Shown here: positions 55,707 to 64,000 of the stretch, piece after piece
Layout: each line of letters starts with the position of its first letter
Position numbering within the stretch: the stretch's first letter is position 1
Assembly: GCA_028456385.1 (NCBI GenBank)
Contig: JALNQF010000095.1
Span: forward strand, 1-64,000
Direction of reading: 5' to 3'
DNA: 64,000 bases
From: Ophiosphaerella korrae
Taxonomy: Eukaryota > Ascomycota > Dothideomycetes > Pleosporales > Phaeosphaeriaceae
Notes under the pieces: generated by a model
The model's database searches: none
What the model saw: the letters and a program-made list of their open reading frames with translations, nothing else
Told to the model about the DNA's origin: nothing
Made by a program: the position numbers and the translations under genes

Positions 55707-57107
55707 ATGACCGAAATATCTACGCCAATGAACGTCTTAATTATTGGATCGGGTATTGCTGGTCCATGTTTCGCATTTTGGCTGCACAAATTCCTGCCTT
55801 CCACCAATATCACTATCCTAGAGCGAGCCCCAGAACCTAGATTTGGCGGCCAGGCAGTCGATTTACGCTTAGCCTCCGTACCAGTTGTGGATCGTATGGG
55901 TCTCCTTTCAGCCGTGAAAGAGAAGAGTACAACCGAGATAGGTATAGAGTTTGTGTATGCTGATGGCAAGACGAAGGCTACCTTTCCAGCCTCTGGGAAT
56001 GCTGAGCAACAAAGTAGTATGTCGATTCATGTTCGCGATTACAAAGCTTCTCGTTAACAGAAACAGTGACTTCTGAGTACGAGATCTTGAGAGGTGACAT
56101 TGCCAAAATCTTTTACGAAGCGACCACAGAATTAGATGGGATAAAGTATATATTTGATGAAACCATCACCAAAATCGAAGACACATCTGAAGGTAAAGTC
56201 CATGTGACTTTTGCCACACATCTGGAACCTGCCTCTTATGACCTTGTGGTCGGTGCAGACGGCATGATGTCCCGTACTCGTCGATACGTCTTCGGCCATG
56301 GTCCCAACAACGATGACTACCTACACCGTCTAGGCCAATACGGCGCCTACTTCACTATTCCGCGCGCAGATGAAGATACGCAGTTTGCCCAATGGTACAA
56401 TGCATCGAGAGGTAGACTCATTCTTAGGCGTCCAGACCAGTACGGTACAACACGTATCTACATTTCCGTCACTGATAGCAATCTTCGCCGTTTCGACGAC
56501 ATCAGTGCAAATCTCAAAGAGAGGGGCGCGGAAGCGCGGCAGAAGGAGTGGCTCGAGGCCGAATTCAAAGGAGTAGGCTGGATCAGCGATCGAGTTATCA
56601 AGGGGATGAAAGATTCTGAGGATTTCTACATGCAAGAGATAGCGCAAGTAATAATGCCAAAGTGGAGCAAGGGACATGTCGCATTGGTAGGAGATGCGGC
56701 GTATTGCCCTAGTCCCATCTCGGGTGTAGTAAGTGACTATCGCATCGCTAGCACTGCAAGATCACTCTACTGACATAGGACAGGGAACTGGATCGGCGAT
56801 TGTTGGAGCCTACGTTCTAGCCGGCGAATTAGCAAAGTCACCAAAGGATATTCCAGCAGCACTGGAAAGATATGACGCAAAACTGCGTCCCTTTGTCAGC
56901 AAAATCCAAAAATTAATCCCTGGCACGCCACAGCTAGCCAATCCACAGACAGAGTGGGGCGTTGCGCTCTTCAACCATACTATGGGTATCCTATCGCATC
57001 CTTTGGTGCTTAAGATGGGTGGGGTAGTGGGCAAGATCGCACCGGCATTTGGTCAAAACGAATGGGTGCTGCCAGATTATAGCATGAAGCCGGAGAACGG
57101 CGTTTAG
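55707..57107 (+). CDS. FAD-dependent monooxygenase (PHBH/TetX-like fold)
   Basis: Three exons, 55707-56016, 56061-56728 and 56784-57107, with introns of 44 and 55 nt, give 433 residues. The N-terminal Rossmann motif is MNVLIIGSGIAGPCFAFWL (GxGxxG), and the acidic end of strand 2 is ITILERAPEPRFGGQAVDLR. The DG-type motif is YDLVVGADGMMSRTRR, and the FAD-ribityl GD motif is HVALVGDAAYCPSPISGVGT. This matches class A aromatic-type flavoprotein hydroxylases that use NAD(P)H. The substrate is unknown. It lies upstream of and co-oriented with a ThDP-dependent enzyme, a pairing also seen in fungal secondary or aromatic metabolism. A start at the second Met (55728) is equally possible. Confidence 0.9.
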
Positions 57108-58731
57108 CTGCAGGCGCATACATTGCACATTTTACTTACGAGTTGGTGATCTGGATATCGCAATTAATGTTTCCATGAGAGGCGATGAGTTAGAGAATTT
57201 AATCGTAATCGTAAGCATCTCGGCAAAGGTAGCCTGATGCACCTGGATAAAAAGTAGCACATGGCAGGGCTATATCGAAAGCTGGACGCCAAATAGAAAT
57301 TGACTGTAGACAAGGCTTGTAACACCTAATTTTGCAATACTAGCTCATTTTTTTTAGTTGTCGACACCTTGTCGTCACTGGCTTGCTCTAGCTACTCTTG
57401 ATACTTGTTTACCATCACATAAATGTTATTGAGGCATTACCGGCCGTTATGTTTCTTCACTCTTTCCTGAACTACGTGCACCGAGTATATATGTCATATG
57501 AGTTACAATTTTATTCAAGTTACGGTCATATTGAAAAGATGACACACGGTGAGATTTTATACGTTAATTAGCATTCCAAAATGCAATGGAAAGTTAGGTG
57601 ACTCGGTTACGGCTCATTGGCGACCAGCTTAATCCGCATAGCCATAAGTAATTGTGGAAAGATTTGTGGGACATGCTCGTCAATGCGCCATCATACCTTG
57701 GCCTACCCAGATCCCGTGTTGAAAATCAATGATATCAATCAAGAGCATAGTCAGTACACCGAGGTGGTACGACCACAGTCAATACGATTATGTTATGTTA
57801 TAGAAACAGCTGTGTTCGATATGAGAGAGAAGTCATGGATATTGAACGCGATCAAGATGGAAAATGAACAGTACTTAGATAACTCTACGAATGTCGTAAG
57901 ATTTCATGCGTATAGGCCCTAACATACACTAGGCAGCTTCCGAAAGGGTTGAAGCAGCGGTAAAACGCATAGGTGTCTATTCACTCCGGAAAGTATACTA
58001 CATGAACCTTGGAAGCATCCATGGGTGCCACTCCTTGTATCAACACACGCACCTAGTCCACACCAGCAAGCCAAGGAGGTATATCTTTCAATAAGAGGAG
58101 TAAAAATTACACTAGCTGGCTTTGGAAACAAAGGCCGGATGGGAGAAGTACACATACGGATGTAATTTGGCTGTCAAGAAATCTTGAATGTAAACTCTGG
58201 CTGAGTTTTCAGGCAAGCATTACCAAGCTAGCCATCCCGTGGCAACCTTACAAAATGTCAACTATCTCGTTATTATTTGATGTATCCCATGCTTTTATTA
58301 TGTCGTTACCCTAATTTGAAATAAGGCGTGGGGCGCTGATCTTCTGGGAGTATCATGGATTTGACCATACCTGAGAATCCAAGGTATCTTGAAAGAGAGA
58401 AGAAACTTACAGTTGGCCTCCATTTGAAGAAAACTATAGCATCCATTGACTTAACGCAGGCCATTTACTCACTACTCAATTAGAAAATTTTGGCTTGGGA
58501 GTACTGCCAAAGCGCGGTTAATCACCTCGAAGACGGAATTAGTGAGCGGGGTTACCTCCCGACCCCACATTCAAAACAGTGAACAACTGAAAGCTGACTT
58601 GCTGAGCGTTCCCGAATCATCACTTCTTCGAGTCATTAATTCTGCGTCTGAATTTGTTCATTATATGCCGTGCAGTTGACAATATGCCCACCGATTAAAT
58701 CTCTCATATATTTGATCGCGATTGTTATACT
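57108..58731. other. Intergenic, 1.6 kb
   Basis: Only short frames (up to 101 codons) occur, without motifs. The last about 150 bp form the presumed promoter of the ThDP enzyme. Confidence 0.55.
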
Positions 58732-60772
58732 ATGGTTTCCCACAAATTGGACCTGAAGCAGCCACAGGGCCGTGAGCTTCTGGGTGGTGATCTTCTTGCA
58801 CAATGCCTCTACCATCTTGGTGTTTGCGTGACATTTGGTCTACATGGCGGCCACCTTGACGCTTTCCTCGTGGGCTGTATGGAAATGGGCATCGAAATAG
58901 TTGATACAAGGCATGAAACTGTCGCGGTCCAGGCAGCCGAAGGATACGCTAAAGTAAGCGGAAAGACCGGGTGTTGTTTTGTTACTGCAAATAGTGGGTA
59001 GGTTTGGAGATTATTCCAGAAGATATAGTCGTTTACTTGAGCTGACTATATTCAAGTTTTTGCAACGGTATCCCGGGTCTTGCGACCGCATTTGCAGACC
59101 GCTCGCCTGTTTTCTGCATTACCAGTTCTCCGCCATTAAGGGATGCGGAAACAAATGCTCTCCAAGGATTTCATGATCAGGTTGTATTAGCAACACCGAT
59201 CACAAAGTTTGCACACCGCAGTATGAACTTCCTGGCAGTACGTGGAATATTTGTGCACTGACCCTTTCAATCCATTGTTAGTTACCACCTGTCTCGAGAT
59301 ACCCCGGATTGTCAGCTTCGCATGGAGAAAATCAAGCTCAGGAGCGCCTGGGCCTGTACTCCTAGACTTCCCAATTGATGTTCTTTTTACGCCTGTTGAA
59401 GTTGGGCGAGTATCTTGGGGAAGTATCACAGCTCCACTAGCTAAATCTCCAGGACCCGATCCCGACGCAATCAAAGATTTGGTAGCTTTACTGAAGGCCG
59501 CAAAGAGGCCCGCTGTTATTGTTAGCACAGGTGCATCCAACGTAGCTAAACCAACTCTAATTTTGTTACTCAAAGTAGACTAATCTTCTCTAGGCCACCG
59601 AAGAATTGGCAATGCTAGCAAGTGCTATTAGCATTCCAGTATTTCACTCACCAAAATTTAGCACAGCTCTGTCATTTGATCATCCTTTTCATGCCGGCCC
59701 AGCAACAAGGCTTGCCCTCTTGAAAGCCATGGGGAAACCGCAACCTGATCTTATACTTTTAATAGGTTCTCGAACAGGCTTCTTGTTAGGTGGACGAAGC
59801 GGAGCTATTATTCCCACGGAGGCTTGTAAAATCGCGCAAATTGACATCGATGGGAGTGAAATAAGTCGCCCAGAGCACGTTGATCTTGGTATTGTATCAT
59901 CAGCAAAACTCGCCATATCCGCACTGAACAACGAACTTTCCAGCAGCGAGAGTTTCAAGATCCAAGAGAGCTGGATTAAAATCACTATGGGATTGAAGTC
60001 ATGGTGTGCCCCACACAATGAATCAGAGACAAAGATCGATTGTGAGAATGGTCATTTGCATCTTTATCACGCCGTGAAGGCCCTCTGTCACTGCATCCCG
60101 AAGGGTAGTATTGTGTGCATAGACGGTGGTGAAGCCAGTGGGTGGGCCCTTCAAAATCTACCCATCATGTCCGCAAGCCTATCCATGGTGGCTACTGGTT
60201 ACCTAGGGTTCTTGGGAAATGGATGGGGATACTCGCTTGGGGCTGCGGTTGCTGATCGCTCTAGAGTAGTCATCAGTATTCACGGTGATGGATCAGCAGG
60301 CTTTCACTTGGCAGAGCTAGACACGTACCAGAAACATGGCCTGCGTATTCTGACTGTCGTCATTAATAATAGTGTTTGGGGTATGAGTGTAGCTGGTCAG
60401 GATATCATATTTGGTCACACCACATCTGCTCGCCCAGCAGCGATTCTCCGCCCGGACACTCGCTATGATATTATCGCACAAGGCTTTGGAATTCCAGGTG
60501 TTCTCATTGATGCAACTCTAAATCTTGAATTAAAGGAGGAAGGTGGCTCAGAAAGGTGCTTCAAAGAGCTGGATACGGCGATGGATAATTTTCTACGGAG
60601 GGGAGGACCAGGCTTAATCGATCTGAGGGTTAGCCCGCGTCCGTATCAAGATGGCACTAAAGCCATGGTGGGTGCGACTGCGGACCCCAATTTTATTGTG
60701 GTACCCTACTACGACAACATACCAAGGCCATACTATAAGGTTGGTGGAAATGAGCCAGTTGGGCTGAGATAG
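58732..60772 (+). CDS. Thiamine diphosphate-dependent enzyme (acetolactate synthase/HACL-like)
   Basis: Four exons, 58732-58997, 59057-59220, 59282-59541 and 59594-60772, with introns of 52-61 nt, give 622 residues. The N-terminal pyrimidine-binding domain has TFGLHGGHLDAFLVG and the activating Glu in DTRHETVAVQAAEGYAKVSG (E62). The central domain carries PGPVLLDFPIDVLFTP and KRPAVIVSTGAS. The C-terminal domain has GFLGNGWGYSLGAAVA and the Mg2+/ThDP motif IHGDGSAGFH (D462) followed after about 25 residues by NN. The family includes acetolactate synthase, 2-hydroxyacyl-CoA lyase, benzaldehyde lyase and benzoylformate decarboxylase. I cannot choose between them, but the absence of a mitochondrial presequence argues against housekeeping Ilv2. 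No PTS1 peroxisomal tail is present (ends VGLR). Confidence 0.88.
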
Positions 60773-61222
60773 AGTAGGTCGAATGGAAAGTCGAGTATGC
60801 TACCTTCAGTATGTGCTTAAGCTGAATGTACTCGTTCAGTGCTACAGTTGAGTCACTGATCCGCGCGTCCCGTCGGTTGTTACCGTTGCGTACTACTTCA
60901 AACGAAGTTGGGTAAATTGGTATGTGTTCAGAAGGTTTGCTTCAATACAAAAAGTACTGTGAAACCAGATTGAAAGTTTGGCCTATTTGTGGGACAATCA
61001 ATAGTCTTTAGGCTGCCACGATTGAATTTAGTTCGCTCACCCTCCAGTCCTTTTTTCTTCTCTGCCACACGAACAGCATCACCAGCGCACATCGAATCAC
61101 GAAAGATAACCGAAATCAATTCAACCAAAAACAAAATGATTGTACGTATACTTGTAGTTGTCAGCCTACACATGTCACATAACATCTTTCCGCAGGGCTA
61201 ACCAATCAACAAGTGGACCAAG
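60773..61222. other. Intergenic, 0.45 kb
   Basis: A possible upstream mini-exon for the next gene starts at ATG 61136 (ATGATT followed by GTACGT); otherwise empty. Confidence 0.5.
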
Positions 61223-61783
61223 ATGATGAGTGCTGGTGTAGTAATCGGCCTTATCAGTCTTGCCCTCCTAACCGCAGCTATTATTTTGATCTATCGCCAT
61301 CGTCACGATAGGTCGGCTGCCAGGGCGCCCTCCGAACCTGATGTCGACTCAGAACCAGATTATGCGCTCCCAGGCCCAATCCACAATCCTGACGCTCCTC
61401 GCAGCCAAATCGGGCGTCGACTAGCTTTCTATGACCATGTTACTTCAGTCAATGAAAGGGCAGTTGTGACGCATGGGCGATCTTCTTCGTTGGATCACGG
61501 TTCTGGTCCGGTCCTTTGCAGTACGGTCTCGTCCCTGTACTCCGGGCCCATGGCCCTGGGAGCTAGTGCCATGATGCTGAGTGAAGACTGGCCTAATACT
61601 AGACTCTCTGCAAGCGCATCAAGTCTTAATGAGGCTGTTTTGGGTGCCGTAGGGTCGCGCGATGGACCTGAGGAGACGGGCAGTAAGATCAATGACAGCT
61701 GCGATGCTTTGCCCCAGGGGCAAAATACTGAAGCAAGAAAGGAAGGACTGGAGCTGAGGGGATACTCGGGAGCGTGGCCATGA
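61223..61783 (+). CDS. Single-pass membrane protein, unknown function
   Basis: This is a 186-residue frame. Residues 5-24 form one membrane helix (GVVIGLISLALLTAAIILIY), followed by a basic stop-transfer RHRHDR. The remaining about 155 residues are polar and probably disordered cytosolic sequence rich in Ser, Ala, Gly and Asp. There is no catalytic motif. An alternative model starts at ATG 61136 with a two-codon exon spliced at GTACGT to an acceptor before TGGACC, adding five residues. No family is recognised; the frame could be a small signalling adaptor or a fungus-specific protein. Confidence 0.55.
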   Translation: MMSAGVVIGLISLALLTAAIILIYRHRHDRSAARAPSEPDVDSEPDYALPGPIHNPDAPRSQIGRRLAFYDHVTSVNERAVVTHGRSSSLDHGSGPVLCSTVSSLYSGPMALGASAMMLSEDWPNTRLSASASSLNEAVLGAVGSRDGPEETGSKINDSCDALPQGQNTEARKEGLELRGYSGAWP

Positions 61784-62401
61784 GTACTTGCGATACGGGC
61801 AAATGACACGAGTTGGGCTATTGATATTGGCATACAACGGCGGTATCAGAGCTCCACAACTCCCCTGTTTACGACCCATTTTGTCATGATGTGATCTTGG
61901 ATAATCTACAAACTTATTACGACCAAACTTATCACTTTGCTTTTGCAGTGGATCAGCGAGAAATTGATTTGGCATCATTGGAACGGCTCGCAGGGTATTC
62001 AGAATAGAGAGCCTACCCTGTGAGCCAACATATTTGATGTGAGACAGATCGATTAGCGTATCAGGGACTTTTCATGGTAGCTTAGTAGATGAGGAACGAA
62101 AGAGACTTATCTGTCACTCGCCAGAAATGGCCATATTTTGCATTCTTCAACATTCACGTCACGCCGTCAACATCACACGGTAGAGAGATGAAGAGGGGAA
62201 TGGCAATCAAGCATCGTCTTGGCGCTTTGTAGCACCCAGACTCAGCGACACCTTTGAAGGGAGAACCTTTTTCATTGACTCTTAGTCGTCATGCCGCCGT
62301 ATGTAGCCATAAACCATGCCATCTATGATAGTGGCAGAAACCGATTCCTAGACACCATGTTTTCAATGAATCGATAAGGGAACAGAGACGGGACCGCGCG
62401 T
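61784..62401. other. Intergenic, 0.6 kb
   Basis: 3' flanks of convergent genes. Antisense frames only. Confidence 0.55.
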
Positions 62402-62973
62402 TTATGAGCGGGGGTTGCGGTCGTTGAAGCGGCGAGGGCGTTCGACAACCTGTTGCTGGGAGACGGCGATGACGTTTGTGGGGATAGAGTCGAACTATAC
62501 ACGGACCGATGATTAGTGGCAGCTCAGGACAAGGCAAGTAAGGACAGGGAGAACATACGCCAAGGCTCTTGAGCAGGTCCTTGGTCTCTTGGTCAACGTC
62601 AAGAGCACCGGACTCGCTGTTCTGGGTGAAGTCGAGGGCAGAGATTTCAGGCACGTATTGATCCTTGCGCTCACGCTCCTCTTCCTGGAGCTTGAAGGAG
62701 ATGCCGCGGACGGGACCACGCTGGATACGCTTCATCAGATGGGTTGTGTATCCGGCAATCTTGTTTCTGAGGCGCTTGGAGGCGATGATGGCAATCTAAT
62801 GCTCGTCGTCAGTCATGGTGTTCTGGAACAGTGCGGTACGGCGCAGCCCAACGGATCCTCACCTCATCGCAGATTCGCTTGTTGGTCTCAAAGTCGAGCG
62901 ACAACTTGGGATAGTATCGCTCAATGATGACCTTAGCCGACTTCTTCACTGTCTTTGTTCGAACGCGACCCAT
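62402..62973 (-). CDS. RPS17: 40S ribosomal protein S17 (eS17)
   Basis: Three exons, 62973-62863, 62795-62559 and 62494-62402, with introns of 67 and 64 nt, all in phase 0, give 146 residues, normal for the family. The sequence begins [20 protein letters not shown] and continues with [52 protein letters not shown] and VPEISALDF. It ends [20 protein letters not shown] followed by a basic tail. This matches eukaryotic eS17 end to end. It is a structural component of the small ribosomal subunit, near the beak. Confidence 0.97.
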
Positions 62974-63356
62974 ATTTGCGACTGTGTGTAGATGCAAATG
63001 CCAGAGGGAGAGAAAGTGGTTGTTGGAGGAGTTGCTTGGTCGTCGCTGCAAGAACCAAGGCACAGTTGCACAGTTGCACTTGTGGACGCAAATATTCGAG
63101 TGCTCGCTTACAGTGGGCATGGCCCGTGCATATGCTTGGGCGCTTGGGCGTATCGGGGTAGCGTCCGCTGCAAATCACATGATGGGGTGATGTGTGGTAC
63201 CCAAAAAACCGCCTTGTATGCTTGGTCGCTAACTACAAAAGAATCTTCGTGCGCAGTGGAGAAACAAGAAACCAACAAGGCACATGGCGGCTGCTTGCTC
63301 TGCAAAAACAGACCCGCGGCCTGCTTCAGTCCTCCATTGTATTCAATGGGTGGGAA
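62974..63356. other. RPS17 promoter region
   Basis: The 5' flank of RPS17 and the 3' flank of the antiporter gene. Plus-strand frames here lack support. Confidence 0.55.
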
Positions 63357-64000
63357 TTAGTGGCCACCTCCACCATGCCCCGCCGGATTCGGGAAATAGA
63401 ATGCGCAAATGGCAATGATGATGTACATCATCACGCACAGCACACCCTCGAGATAGTTCGACTTGCCGTCGCGCAAGAACGACCCGACGACCAACACTCC
63501 GAGCACGAGTGCAACTGCGTCAAAAATGGCAAAATGGTAATCCATCTTGACACCGATGCCCCAACCAACTAGAACGACCAGCGGCGCGTTAAGCAGTGCC
63601 GTCTGAATGGAAGCACCCATGACGTGGGCGAGGGCCATGTTGATCTGGTTGTCGTAGGCTTCATCAATAGCAAGGAGATGCTCTGCGCCGCTTCGTCAGC
63701 CATCATCATAAAAAGTAACCAGAAGATACATACCGGCAATCTTCTCAACAAGCGGCACAAGGATAAGGCCAACAAATGCATCGCTAACACCCCGCTCCAC
63801 AATGTACGGGATCTGCTCGACCAGGAAGATAGCGATCAGGGATACACAAGCCAGAGAGATGATAAGAGCAACAAACACCTCAATCAGGGTAAGTTTTGGC
63901 TTAGCGAGCTCCTCGTGGCGATCGTTGTCTTTGTGCTCGTCTGCTTCGTAGATCTCATGGAATAGGCTGTCATGTGAGATAGTTTGGTAAGCCACGTATA
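63357..64000 (-). CDS. Vacuolar Ca2+/H+ antiporter, CAX family (5' partial)
   Basis: The 3' end of a gene entering from the right edge: an exon from at least 64000 to 63734, a 51-nt intron, and the last exon 63682-63357. The left part contains a polar segment (HKDNDRHEELAKPK), a membrane helix (IEVFVALIISLACVSLIAIF) and the c-2 repeat core. In the repeat core GLILVPLVEKIAEHLLAIDE is followed by INMALAHVMGASIQTALLNA. The helices VVLVGWGIG, FDAVALVLGVLVV and VLCVMMYIIIAICAFYF follow. The protein ends in a His/Gly tail (AGHGGGGH). The paired acidic/polar GNxxE-like site is typical of CAX exchangers such as yeast Vcx1, which load the vacuole with Ca2+ using the proton gradient. The N-terminal half is outside the window. 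Confidence 0.92.

Noticed and set aside
1..64000. tRNA genes, rRNA genes and CRISPR arrays
   Set aside because: I found no cloverleaf with a matching TTCRANN arm, no rRNA-like segments and no spaced direct repeats. A covariance-model scan would be decisive and could not be run.

Overview
The window looks like nuclear DNA of a filamentous ascomycete (Pezizomycotina, probably a Dothideomycete). The evidence is short GT-AG introns of 44-82 nt, start codons in a CACCATGG-like context, a HET-NACHT type NLR gene, a bestrophin-family channel, small cysteine-rich secreted proteins, and AT-rich islands with decayed transposons and genes. The class-level assignment is inference.

Layout. 1-16 kb is a conserved, GC-richer housekeeping block: the end of a polyglutamine protein, an RS-rich small protein, a CHIP-like TPR/U-box ubiquitin ligase, mitochondrial Hsp70 (SSC1), a WD40/DUF2415 protein divergent from SSC1, cystathionine beta-lyase, an F-box-like hypothetical protein and a bestrophin-like channel. 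17-22 kb is a graveyard: a frameshifted secreted-protein gene, a P450 3' fragment, a PAN/apple-like relic and a 1.34-kb Tc1-type transposon with TIRs and TA duplications. 23.6-29.3 kb holds one eight-exon gene for a 1769-residue HET-DUF7708-NACHT-propeller protein. 29.3-35.3 kb mixes transposon relics and AT-rich DNA with an F-box protein and dihydroorotate dehydrogenase. 35.4-40.7 kb has a 4-hydroxylaminobenzoate lyase-like gene, a P450 gene broken by two nonsense codons, and a ThrE/Prm10-family transporter. 40.7-53.4 kb is gene-poor, with a bZIP factor, a six-cysteine secreted protein and a secreted tandem-repeat protein whose exons coincide with its repeats. 53.4-64 kb is gene-dense again: tRNA-guanine transglycosylase with a 10-nt microexon, an FAD monooxygenase, a ThDP-dependent enzyme, a single-pass membrane protein, ribosomal protein S17 and the 3' end of a CAX-type Ca2+/H+ antiporter.

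Most multi-exon models below were built by hand. I chose junctions that give GT/AG borders, a consistent phase and an uninterrupted family-like protein, and cumulative exon lengths were checked to be multiples of three. Domain names rest on recognised motifs, since no database could be searched. The most distinctive observations are the TGT microexon, the exon-per-repeat secreted protein, the complete NLR architecture, a perfect three-unit heat-shock element in the SSC1 promoter, and the two pseudogenised accessory loci.
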